Of a stretch of 27,651 nt of DNA, positions 1 to 13,122 are shown in pieces (position 1 is the stretch's first letter; each line of letters starts with the position of its first letter). Position numbers and translations under genes: made by a program. The stretch lies in NCBI GenBank assembly GCA_049999765.1, contig JBNGIQ010006880.1:1-27651 (forward strand), read 5' to 3'. Source of the stretch: Phaeoceros laevis. Its lineage: Eukaryota > Anthocerotophyta > Anthocerotopsida > Notothyladales. The notes below the pieces were generated by a model. It saw only the letters and a program-made list of their open reading frames with translations, searched no databases and was not told where the DNA came from.

Positions 1-2467
1 ACAGTCTGCTGCGAATCACGGCCGGCGGCATCGTCCCGAGATTTCGCGCCCGGCCCACTGCCGCCGTAGGTCTCCGAAACGCAGGCAGCCTGTCAAATTC
101 CGCAGCACGCCAGCGCACATCCTGCGGCCCCAGAGCTGGCACGCCGGCATGTCCTCCCAGTTCCGCCCATGCTGCAAACCGGGCAAGATGGAACAGCTCC
201 GGCCGCAACGTCCAGTCTTGGAAGCCGGACGGCGCACACATGTGCGGAGAAGGAAAGAAATGCAGCACAACCACTCGACTGGACGGCACAGCTCCAGCTC
301 CAGCCTTCCTCCCCCTCCCGATCCCAGCAGGCGGTAGGGTTTAAAATGCCAGCTCAAGATCCTCAGCTACGGCCCTAGCACCTCGCAGGCTGTCCCGAAA
401 ATCCACTCCTCCTACGGCCAAACCGGATCTTGCAAGCTCCTAGCCAAGACTCAAGAGACCCGCAGCTCCGCCTCCCTCCAACAGCAGCTCCCGTGCGCTC
501 CCACTCCAGCTGGAGCCAAGAAACCAGCAGACAAGGGGGATCAAGAACCCGGCCTAGGGTGCGGGCATTCCACCAGCACTTGAGTGCTGGCACGGGGGAG
601 AACGAGCGGGGGTGTCAGGACAGAGAGGCAGAGACCATTCGCTTTGCCGCGCAAGATGTAGCAGGAGTCACAAACTGGCGCTCGGCCGGGACCGGGGCAG
701 GAACGAAGGGGAGGCTCCCAGCGCGTGTAACGGAGTCCTCGAAAGCGGGCTTTAGGGGCATGCCCAGCTGGCGTTGCGCCGTTGCCGAACAAGTGTGTTA
801 TTTAGCAGTTCCAGAGAAAACCAACCAGTATGAATTAAAAACCACGAGGCGGGAGGAGACAACCCGGCAATTAGGGCAGAGATAGTTGGCGCGGCTTGGC
901 GGAGCAGGTTCAAATAGTGGATATGAGTCGGGCGGCCAATGGCGGGAAGCTGACGGACGTGCTTGGGATTCTCCTCCAAGGCGATTGCCGGCTTTCACGC
1001 GCGAGGCTATCTAGAATATGTAGTGTCTCCTCCTTCCCACCGTTTCACCCCCCAATTCGATCTGTCATTTCCTTTTTTACTTTCATCGTCCTCGTCGTGG
1101 CCGCTGTCTTTTTGGTCTAGTTTAGTGTTCTGCTGATGACGCTCATTGAGAATTTGAATAGAGCCGCCTCTCTTGCCTCCTCTTGCGTACGGGTCATGCG
1201 GTTCCGACAGTGTGATCAAGGTACAGATACAGGGAGACAGGTTGCGCCAGCCGGGACTGCCAAGTACGCACCACGCTCCAGCATATTCAGGGGCAAGAAA
1301 GAGAGATCGCCAGCCTTCCGTCTCCTTTTTGCGAAAAGATGGCCACTTTGTGTCGCGTTTTTGCCATCTAGCGAAAACGTAGACTATGGAAGACTAGTCT
1401 ACTGTATAAAGCATGGCTTTTCGATGACTGCTTTGTTTGCAGGGAAGTGGCTGGAGGGAGGCAGAGTGATGTGATTGTATGCAGCCTAGATGCTCTTCGT
1501 GTGTGCGTCAGAGGAGGCCCTATCCTGCCTGCCTTCTTTGTGCTGGTCGTGACAGCCTTCTCTCTCCTAGTCCGACGCTTTTTGGCTGAGGACTCAAGTT
1601 TTAGGGCTCCTCGCCTGGACGGAAGGGGCCTGTTTCCTGAACCGTTCACAACAGCGCATGTGGCTTAATGCATCCAGATGGCACACAAACACGGACCCCC
1701 CCACCGCTCCTTTCATCATGCTTTTATGCAGGTAGCTCACACAGACAGACGGGAATTGATTGGCCTGGAGCACCACCGACTAGCCACATGCGGAGTTCGT
1801 GTGCTGAATGATTTCACCTCCCGAGGTACATCCATGCCTCTAGAGATGGCAGTGGCTTGTGAGCACTACGTGGAGCCCAGATGATCAGATAGGGGGGCAT
1901 TGCCTCCAAGAAAAGGCCGACCCGCATTCCCGCGGCAGGCATAGATTGGGTCATGTGGCCACAAATGGCTACGTAACGTGGCACGCTTCTCCCTCTTGCT
2001 GGAATGAAATGGACCCTATCCAGATTTGAGCGCACTAATCCAGGTGGTGTGTAAAAGTGGGGACAAACAAGTTTCCGGATTTGTCTTTGCAGTTGATACC
2101 CACAGCGACGCAGCACTTGGGAGCTCTCGAGCAAACAAAGTGGGAGATAGTGGCTCTGCGTTGCCCTTCGAGGAAACGGACGTGCGCTTCAATCATTGGT
2201 TGGTGTATCAGGCCTGCAAGAAAACAGCCACCAAGCTTCATCACGGCATCTCCACTAGGAGGCGACTCTGACCACGAGGCCACCATCAGCGGAATGATAT
2301 CCAAGAGCCAGTACCTGTTTTGACCACTTGTGATAGGTGGGCCCTTTTTCCACAAGGCAATGTTCCGTTACGCATATTGTACAGGTCCACATGCACTCAA
2401 CTGGACCATAATAAACATCCCATTGCTGACTGTCTGCCCCTTCAGGATTCTGCTGAAAGAGTGGGCA
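1..2467. other. Region without a recognisable gene
   Basis: I see no conserved protein or RNA gene on either strand. The first 900 bases are GC-rich, and the open frames there (430-885 plus, 16-357 minus) have biased, repetitive composition and no family signature. A small cluster of GGCGSG cores lies at about 886-950 next to a CCAAT sequence, which could be a promoter. A charged minus-strand frame at 1007-1219 and another open stretch at 2035-2355 minus remain unassigned. The part next to 2468 should include the MCM3 3' untranslated region, but I saw no clear poly(A) signal. Confidence 0.5.
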
Positions 2468-6768
<4,301 letters not shown>

Positions 6769-7495
6769 GGCTCTTGCAGACCTCACCACCCAACCTCCCG
6801 CAACACCAAAGCACCGGGTCTCTCAACACCCCTCCCCTGATACAGCCTCCTGCACCTCCAGGCTCCCCGCTGTTCCGGTTGCTCCACTCAACCGCGTGAG
6901 AACGTACAGTTGACACACACGATCCATCACAAGCAGTGCAATGCAGGCACTTGCAACTGAAGGGGGCCTTGCCAGCAGCAGTTCTTCCTAGGCGCCAGCT
7001 GATGCAGCATTTGAAGCATTCTTCTTGGGCCAATTTCGGTACCGGAGGTGACGAGCAGCTTATGGAAGCTTTTGGCGGGAAAAAGCCTGAGAACCAAGTG
7101 CCAGGTTCCCCATCCGAGAGTGCTCCACGGGTTTAGATTCCCTGCACCTTAGAGTCTACCCTACCTTCATCTAGTTTGTTTGTTTATTTGTCGTTTATGA
7201 TTGAAAGGATCTTCATCTTTGCTTGGATGACTCTCAAGCATGTACGGAACCCTAATGTAACCTTTATAAGTGAGACCCCTCTCTCCTATTGCAGTCTTGT
7301 GGCTTTCATTGCGCTATTCTCACATTCGTTGCGCTGTTCTGGCATTCGTTGGATCGCTCTCTCCGTTTGGTGTGTTCTCATCCATCGCGTGCTTTACCGG
7401 TGTTGTCTTGCAATTGATTGTATACACTTTTTGTAAGTGTGTCATCCTTCGAGGGTAGATAAGGTATTGTGTTGCGCTTGCAAGTGAACTGCGTT
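6769..7495. other. MCM3 upstream region and intergenic spacer
   Basis: This holds the MCM3 5' untranslated region and promoter, including the E2F site at 7070-7084. The rest up to 7495 is T-rich, with TTCGTTGCGC-like direct repeats near 7321-7355. A hydrophobic plus-strand frame at 7176-7436 has no family signature and looks like T-rich noise. No other gene is seen. Confidence 0.5.
7070..7084. promoter_or_regulatory. E2F/DP binding site in MCM3 promoter
   Basis: The sequence TTTTGGCGGGAAAAA matches the E2F consensus TTTSSCGS on one strand. On the other strand it reads TTTCCCGCC followed by AAAA. It lies about 300 bp upstream of the MCM3 start codon. E2F control of MCM genes at G1/S is established in plants and animals. 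That this copy drives MCM3 is inferred from position and match quality. Confidence 0.7.
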
Positions 7496-7750
7496 GCCAC
7501 CTTCTATACCCTACGTTTTTGTTCTTTGTTATCATTGCTCTACTGTTCTTTGCTATCATTGCTGTACTGCTTTATATGTGTTACTTCTCTAATAGGTACT
7601 TTACTCGAGTGATTGGTGCTTTACCTCTAGAGCTGTAGGCCACCTTCTATACCCTACGTTTTTGTTTTTTTGTTCTTTGTTATCATTGCTCTACTGCTCT
7701 ATATGCGTTACTTCTCTAATAGGTACTTTACTGGAGTGATTGGTGCTTTA
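7496..7750. repeat. Two imperfect direct copies of a roughly 115-130-bp unit
   Basis: Copy 1 (about 7496-7624) and copy 2 (about 7639-7750) both start GCCACCTTCTATACCCTACG and both end in GTGATTGGTGCTTTA. Copy 1 carries an extra internal TTCTTTGCTATCATTGC-type duplication. The repeat lies in the leader or promoter of the gene starting at 7941. It ends in the sequence TCTCTAATAG/GTAC, repeated in both copies. Confidence 0.8.
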
Positions 7751-7815
7751 TCGGAGTGATTGGCATCATTAGGAGCTCTGTGCTGCCTGTGTGATTACTC
7801 TTTCATTTCATACCG

Positions 7816-7938
7816 CACATTCTGACGTCTTTCATTCTCTGTATGTGTTCGTTTAGCACATTCTGATGTCTTTCATTCTCTGTATGTGTTCGTTTAGCAC
7901 ATTCTGATGTCTTTCATTCTCTGTATCTGTTTGTTTAG
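7816..7938 (+). repeat. Three tandem 41-bp repeats ending 2 nt before an ATG
   Basis: Units are 7816-7856, 7857-7897 and 7898-7938. They differ at only a few positions (for example GACGTC against GATGTC, and GTATGTG against GTATCTG in the last copy). Each unit is pyrimidine-rich in its middle and ends TTYGTTTAG, which resembles a 3' splice acceptor. The third copy abuts CA and then the start codon at 7941. There are no spacers, so this is a simple tandem array. Confidence 0.9.
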
Positions 7939-7940
7939 CA

Positions 7941-8837
7941 ATGGCACGTGTTCACTTGTCGACTGAGCAAGAAGCTATGTATGCCGAAGCAGTGGCATCT
8001 CTTAACAAGTTGCTAGATAGTTTTCTGGATGTGGGTGGGGGTGAGAGTGATGAGAACCGCAAAGCATTGGTTACGGAGTTTTTTGTCCGTTTCTCTGAGT
8101 TAATGGTCGCCAGACTCATTCCATGGAGAGATGTAAAAAGACTTGTGCGTGGAATAGCCCAAGTTCACAAAAACTTGGCGATTCATGTACGCAAACATGC
8201 AAGGGCTTGTGCAAAGAGGAATGTCTTGTTGCAAGAGCTTATGATGTTACAAGACATTATGACTCCTTGTATGGATAGAACATTGGCTGCCATGCCTTCC
8301 TCGAGGAAGACAGTTGTTGCTACTACTACTGTAACACCATCTGTGCCACAAAGACAAGGTGGAGCACAAGAGTCACCCTTGCCAGCGTCGCCATCACTCA
8401 ACGCACCATCCCCTTCCGACTCATCCACTTCCGACTCGTCCAGTTCCTCCTCATTGGGTTCACCATCTGATGAGGAAGGTGTAGTAGGTAAATCCATCAA
8501 GCTATCATTTGTGCTTTGTGTTTGTGGAATTCGACTCTAGGGCTGCTAATAGGGTTTTTGCCCTTCTAACCTAGGTTCAATTCCAGGACGGCGGCGAGAT
8601 TATGCTCCACCACCCGCACCTCCACCGGCTCGGATGACGAGAGGGGCCCAGGCGGCGAGGCACGTGTCTTCTCAGCAAGTCCGCCGACCACCACCAACAG
8701 CGGCCATGGCGGTATCCCGAACACTCACACCACCGTGTCGTCCACCCTCACCACCGACTCCCCGTAACCTGCTGCCCGACTTGAACGTGCCTGCTCCTGA
8801 GCCACCTGGCTGGAACGTGGTGCTGCGCTCGAAGTAG
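7941..8837 (+). CDS. Unknown protein with DLN/EAR-like C-terminus (2 exons, 265 aa)
   Basis: I do not recognise the family. Exon 1 is 7941-8487, the intron 8488-8586 (GTAAAT...TTCCAG) and exon 2 is 8587-8837; the join is in phase. Residues 1-118 look helical and charged, with conserved-looking patches such as LIPWRDVKRLVRGIAQVHKN. Residues about 130-180 are Ser/Pro/Asp-rich (SDSSTSDSSSSSSLGSPSDEE). The rest is Arg/Pro-rich (YAPPPAPPPAR) and ends LLPDLNVPAPEPPGW. The DLN core resembles the EAR repression motif (DLNxxP) that recruits TOPLESS-type corepressors, but the last proline is shifted, so it is EAR-like only. No DNA-binding domain is visible. The start ATG has a good context (AGCAATGGC). 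It could be a lineage-specific nuclear regulator; a fortuitous reading frame is less likely because the splice join restores a coherent tail. Confidence 0.65.
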
Positions 8838-9350
8838 GGCTCTGTCCCGATTGTTTGTAAACAGTGTTTTTGCGTATTTATAAATTGCTCAAGGCTGGGA
8901 TGTATTCATCATTCATGACATCAGCGCTGATGATTTTAGAAGCCTGTAGCTTTGCATTGGGTTTGGTATGTAGCACCTGGATTGCTATCACATACCTGCT
9001 CGTGATGGTGCTGGGATCTGTCTTCTCTGTTTTGCTGTCCTGGCTCACGGATCTTCAACCCGCAGCAAACTCTCAGTCTCACAGAGAACGAGAATGTGTG
9101 AGAGTCACAGCTCGTGCTTCTTCCCACTGCTGCTGTCAGACGAGTAGGAAAATCCATGTCTCATTGCTTTTGAAGTTCGAACTCAACAACAGAGCCCCAA
9201 CATTTGCCTGATTTGGTGGACATCGTAACCCAGGAATTCACACCAGCGAAACACCATTTTCAGTTTCTCACGGGTGAGCATTCTTGTGAGAATGAGAATG
9301 TAAAGTCTCCTGGTGATGAATCTCATCTGCCTTCCTCAAGCACCACCTGG
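8838..9350. other. Intergenic stretch, no gene seen
   Basis: This should contain the 3' untranslated region of the upstream gene. A hydrophobic plus-strand frame at 8864-9211 has no homologue that I recognise. Short direct repeats GAGAACGAGAATGTG/GAGAATGAGAATGT occur near 9085 and 9287. Confidence 0.4.
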
Positions 9351-9972
9351 TAGAGTAGATGCACTAGTCCCGGTCAGTGTACTAGTGCCGGTCAGTGGTA
9401 GAGTAGATGCACTAGTCCCGGTCAGTGTACTAGTGCCGGTCAGTGGTGTGCAACTAGTGCCGGTCAGTGGTGTTTGCACACAGTCCCGTCAAAAACAAGT
9501 CGCTTTTAACGATTCTTAGACGTTTTAATGCAAAAATTCTCTAGAAGTTTCGGGTTTCTTTCCTCAGATTCCCACCGCGGGAAACCCAATGGATGCGGCG
9601 ACCGGGATTTTAGGGGCAATGTTAAAGAAAGCCTACAATGCGGCGACCGGGAATTTAGGGGAAATGTGAAGGAAATCCGTTACTTTGGAATAACTTTGAC
9701 AATTTTGCAAATTTATTATTTTTTTTCGAAAAATAAGCTCCAGGGCCCATGGCCCACCTACCCNNNNNNNNNNNNNNNNNNNNNNNNNNNNNNNNNNNNN
9801 NNNNNNNNNNNNNNNNNNNNNNNNNNNNNNNNNNNNNNNNNNNNNNNNNNNNNNNNNNNNNNNCCAGGGCCCATGGCCCACCTACCCCGCAAATGTCACA
9901 ATTTTTGACTTACAAACGAATTACTTATCCTTTTAAACGCTTAAGGTGACCGGGACTAGTGCATCTACTCTA
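9351..9972. mobile_element. Inverted-repeat element (non-autonomous DNA transposon-like) containing the gap
   Basis: The ends 9351-9376 and 9947-9972 are exact 26-bp reverse complements. Each includes CACTAGTCCCGGTCA. Just inside the left end a 48-bp unit is exactly duplicated (9351-9398, 9399-9446). ACTAGTSCCGGTCAGTG occurs five times from 9363 to about 9469, like subterminal repeats. Two roughly 45-bp units around CGGCGACCGGGA lie at about 9593-9680. The CACTAG start plus subterminal repeats recalls CACTA-type non-autonomous elements. I see no clear target-site duplication and no transposase frame, so the class is inferred. Confidence 0.6.
9740..9887. other. Assembly gap (100 N) flanked by identical 24-bp sequences
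   Basis: Positions 9764-9863 are Ns. The same 24-bp sequence, beginning CCAGGGCCCATGGCCC, lies directly before (9740-9763) and after (9864-9887) the gap. A round 100 N is a conventional placeholder. The identical edges mean either an unmerged overlap or a tandem array that could not be assembled. Confidence 0.9.
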
Positions 9973-10425
9973 GGACCCTGGTCAGCCATGCAATTTCCAG
10001 GCAGGTTTCTTAATAACCCTAACACAGTTCTGTACGTTTGACCTACCTGTGGATGCCGAGCTGGGTGCGAATTTCCAAATGGGGATTCCAGGCGTCCGGT
10101 TCAAAATCAAGACTTTGTCCAGGAGGAAGCCGCTCATAGGTCCAGGGCCACGCACAGCCTAGAATTGCGGCAAAGCAGCAGACGGCATAGGGCGCTCGTC
10201 CCTCCTTTCCACTTGGCACCGGGCGGGCCAGAGAGTGGTGCTCCGGCACCGGTCTCCACTTATGCTCCAAGGTCCTCTCCACCAAACACCACTGCCAGCG
10301 AAACAGAGGTTCACGGCTACGGGAAGGAGTGGCTGGAGCGGCTTGTGCAGAGGCTGCATCGGGCTATGGATTCCTTGCGTCTTCGACGGTGGAGCTAGGG
10401 GGAGGGATCCGTGCATTTGAGTGCG
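9973..10425. other. Upstream region of the PLA2-like gene, with a short uORF
   Basis: No separate gene is seen. A 10-codon upstream ORF (10366-10398, MDSLRLRRWS) ends 27 nt before the main ATG at 10426, in the same frame. The plus strand from 10165 is open in that frame but has no upstream ATG. It may be leader sequence. Confidence 0.45.
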
Positions 10426-11460
10426 ATGGCGGAAAATGAGCTGGAATCTTGGCCTAGTCGCGTTGGCAGAGTGGTGATGCGCGCACCGGGTGAGTCCTGG
10501 TCTGCTCTGGCTGCTGTCCCGGTGTACGTCTGCAATTTCTCGGAATCTGCTATAGGAGCAATGAGGGAGACGGCTGCAGCTGAGCACTGGGCCAGACTGG
10601 CTGAGCTTCCCTCCACTGTGGTGAGGCATGTCAATTCGGCCGTTTGGCAGAGCCGGAGTACGGGGCCTGGTGAGTGTGTTTCACGGTTGGCGACGGAAGC
10701 TTCCGCGGCTGTGTCGGCGGGGGGCAGTAGGCTGTCAGGTGTGGGGCAGGAGTCGGTGGCCAGGCTTGCCTTGATGATCGGCGCGCTGGTTCCTGCGAAG
10801 CTGGTTGTACCTAGGGTCACTTGGAGTGAGATCGGGGGCAGTCGGCAGACGGGGACTCCAATCGAGCATGTGGAGCTCAATCCGCCTGCCCTGCCTGGTG
10901 CAAGAGCTCAGGCGCAGGAGGAAGTGGAGGCAGGGGCATTGTCCAAGGCGACAACGTCTACGGCCTCGGAAGGATTCGGTTTCCTGCTTAGGGTTGCGTC
11001 CAGATGGCGTGGCGCAGAGGAGAAGGAAGCTGAGCCGGATCTGGAACCCTTGCAGAGAGCTGGGGAATTGCAAGATCTGAGAGGGGAGAAGAATGCGGGT
11101 TGCGCAGTGCCTGAATTTGTGCCGTACTTTGCCCAAGTTCCTTGGCATAGAGGGCCCCGCGCCTTTTTCTCAGCGTTCTTCCCCAGGTACGGCAACTACT
11201 GCGGTCCCAACTGGTCCAGCGGGCGTAGCAACGGTTCTCTCAGCTGGGACAAGGCCCCGATCGACCACCTGGACTACTGCTGCTACTGCCATGATATTGG
11301 CTATGACAGCCACGATCAGAGGGACCTGTACCGCGCCGACCTGCAGCTACTGCGCTGCTTGGAAACTATGCCTGAGCGTGAGCGCTGGGACAAGGCGAAC
11401 TCTAAGCTGAGCATAGCTGGGGCATACCGTGTGCTGTGCATCATCGGTGAGGACTACTAA
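10426..11460 (+). CDS. Phospholipase A2-like protein with long N-terminal region (344 aa)
   Basis: PLA2 enzymes hydrolyse the sn-2 ester of phospholipids. The C-terminal 100 residues carry the fold signature: YGNYCG at 255-260 (calcium-loop type, YGxxCG) and LDYCCYCHDIGYD with the catalytic pair H289-D290. The loop between them (GPNWSSGRSNG) is longer and less canonical than in secreted PLA2. Plant secretory PLA2s are about 130-150 aa with a signal peptide. This protein has no signal peptide and about 240 extra N-terminal residues rich in Ala, Glu, Arg and Ser, with no domain I recognise. The gene is a single exon with an in-frame stop at 10396 before the first ATG, so the start is well fixed. 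It may be an intracellular, PLA2-fold protein; activity is not certain. Confidence 0.85.
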   Translation: MAENELESWPSRVGRVVMRAPGESWSALAAVPVYVCNFSESAIGAMRETAAAEHWARLAELPSTVVRHVNSAVWQSRSTGPGECVSRLATEASAAVSAGGSRLSGVGQESVARLALMIGALVPAKLVVPRVTWSEIGGSRQTGTPIEHVELNPPALPGARAQAQEEVEAGALSKATTSTASEGFGFLLRVASRWRGAEEKEAEPDLEPLQRAGELQDLRGEKNAGCAVPEFVPYFAQVPWHRGPRAFFSAFFPRYGNYCGPNWSSGRSNGSLSWDKAPIDHLDYCCYCHDIGYDSHDQRDLYRADLQLLRCLETMPERERWDKANSKLSIAGAYRVLCIIGEDY

Positions 11461-11765
11461 CATGGATGTTTTGCTCCTGTGTGTTTGTTTGCTTTCCAAT
11501 TTTTTTCCTTTCTGATTGTGCTGTAGGTTGCTGTCATGGTTGCTGTCTTTTCTCTTCCTTTTTGCCTCTGTCATGATCTCATCTGCTGGATCACAGGTCT
11601 TCGATCATTCCTTATGCCATACAGAAGGGCGCTAATTAGAAGAATTGAAGCTGCAGAGAATAGGCAACTTTTTGCTCCCAAACGTGGAGACTTCTAGGAC
11701 AGCAAACATCAATGAGCTGGCTAAATTGGCTATTTGCATTGCGTCATTGTAGTTTACTAGTTTGA
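11461..11765. other. 3' flank of the PLA2-like gene
   Basis: T-rich sequence typical of a plant 3' untranslated region. No gene or structured RNA is seen. Confidence 0.4.
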
Positions 11766-12135
11766 AGACAGGCATAGCTTCCTGTGACACGATTCAATGG
11801 GGATTTCGTGGTTGTGTCTGCTGTGTATATATTCTATTCGACCCCTTCCCACGTCCGTAGTGACCAACCTGTGTGTTTACCATCAGCTAAAAGCTATGCA
11901 AGTCACTCCTGATGATTAACCGCAATGTCCCTCCGGGCTGCCACGAATCGAGACAGGCATAGCTTCCTGTGACACGATTCAATGGGGATTTCGTGGTTGT
12001 GTCTGCTGTGTATATATTCTATTCGACCCCTTCCCACATCCGTAGTGACCAACCTGTGTGTTTACCATCAGCTAAAAGCTATGCAAGTCACTCCTGATGA
12101 TTAACCGCAATGTCCCTCCGGGCTGCCACGAATCG
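11766..12135. repeat. 185-bp tandem duplication
   Basis: Copy 1 is 11766-11950 and copy 2 is 11951-12135, with no spacer. By reading across I find one difference (G at 11853, A at 12038). Both begin AGACAGGCATAGC and end CTGCCACGAATCG. Each copy contains TGTATATATTC and a pyrimidine-rich stretch but no long frame. The near identity indicates a recent duplication or an assembly artefact. Confidence 0.95.
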
Positions 12136-12452
12136 CTAAAAATTTTGTGGGTACAAAGGTTTGAAAGGGCTCTCAAAAAACCTGCATGCATCTGCTGGGG
12201 TCATACGTGCAGTGCCAACCCTCAATTTCGCAGGCGAAAACGCTACACCGACGCTCCTTGATGCACTTTACCCTGGAAAGGGCAATGCACCTTTGTCACT
12301 GTCTTCTGCCTCGGCCTTTCTTCGATGCGTGCTGTGGAGCCTGCTCCTTCGGGGCCTCCTCCTCCACGACAGCTGCACGAGGCATCAGAGCACACTTTTT
12401 AACACCCTAACTGTGTGGGAGAGTTCACACGATCTGCTAGTGAATTGCAGCA
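12136..12452. other. SRP9 3' flank
   Basis: This separates the convergent PLA2-like and SRP9 genes and should contain the SRP9 3' untranslated region. An open plus-strand frame at 12161-12493 overlaps SRP9 exon 3 antisense and has no family signature. Confidence 0.4.
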
Positions 12453-12877
12453 TTAGGTCATCCTACCATCAGGACCGCGGGCCATCATTGTGAAGAAGAC
12501 ATTGTTCAACTTCTCCATCTTCTTGGCATCTTGAGCCTGATCCGTCTTGAACTTCAAGCACTGCGGCAACAATGGTCAGGAATTGGTCAACACAAACACG
12601 GAAAATCACCTGAATTTGAGCTTTCCAACTCTAAAGACGAAAACAGAGCGATGCCATACCACCCGATCGTCGGTGACCTTAAGCACCAGCTTCCCATCGC
12701 AATGGCGGTACTTCATCACATAACGAGTCTGCTCGATAGTCAAGGCCCACAATGATTACGAACGCACCTAATTCGCTGCTGCATCCCTCAGAGACAAAAG
12801 GATACGGAGATCGGATCAGCTCGGAAGAGCAGAACAGCGCGCTCCTCAAAGCTGTCCAGTGAATCTAAGTACACCAT
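12453..12877 (-). CDS. SRP9: Signal recognition particle 9 kDa protein (3 exons, 82 aa)
   Basis: SRP9 pairs with SRP14 on the Alu domain of SRP RNA and contributes to elongation arrest in the cytosol. Exons: 12877-12806 (MVYLDSLDSFEERAVLLFR...), 12728-12660 (TRYVMKYRHCDGKLVLKVTD...) and 12560-12453 (CLKFKTDQAQDAKKMEKLNN...). The junctions are phase 0. I chose the exon 2 donor GTATGG at 12659 over a GT three bases earlier because it keeps the usual spacing between VTD and CLKFK. The YRHCDGKL and KTDQAQ blocks are the family hallmarks. The C-terminus ends MARGPDGRMT, shorter than the roughly 103 aa of flowering-plant SRP9 and missing its basic tail. It is near the length of animal SRP9. A U6 gene lies immediately upstream on the same strand. 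Confidence 0.95.
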
Positions 12878-12973
12878 GGCATCCCTCGGTGATGTTCCCG
12901 CTGCTTAGAACACTGCAGCCGTGGGTCCAGGAATTATGTCCTACTGACCGTCCTACCTGACATGAGGAGCAAA

Positions 12974-12982
12974 CTTTTTATA
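12974..12982 (-). promoter_or_regulatory. TATA box, probable SRP9 promoter
   Basis: TATAAAAAG on the minus strand lies about 97 nt upstream of the SRP9 ATG, between SRP9 and the U6 terminator. The position fits a compact Pol II promoter; use is inferred. Confidence 0.5.
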
Positions 12983-13037
12983 GGGCAAAAGCTCGGAGAC
13001 GGGAGTAAGTTCACAACGGCTGATCCGGTAGATGACC

Positions 13038-13044
13038 AAAAAAA
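13038..13044 (-). terminator. Pol III oligo-T terminator of U6
   Basis: Seven consecutive Ts on the transcribed (minus) strand directly after the conserved GGTCCAAA end of U6. Confidence 0.9.
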
Positions 13045-13090
13045 TTTGGACCATTTCTCGATTTGTGCGTGTCATCCTTGCGCAGGGGCC

Positions 13091-13122
<32 letters not shown>

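Noticed and set aside
430-885. 151-codon plus-strand frame in the GC-rich start of the window
   Set aside because: Its composition is low-information, with no domain, no good start context and no splice structure.
7816-7938. 41-bp repeats as a CRISPR array
   Set aside because: The units are head to tail without spacers, in a plant nuclear genome.
8574-8584. GGTTCAATTCC, resembling a tRNA B box
   Set aside because: The flanking sequence does not fold into tRNA arms, and the position is the 3' end of an intron with a polypyrimidine tract and CAG.
8864-9211. Hydrophobic 115-codon frame after the EAR-like gene
   Set aside because: The hydrophobicity comes from T-rich sequence. No family pattern is seen, and it sits where a 3' untranslated region is expected.
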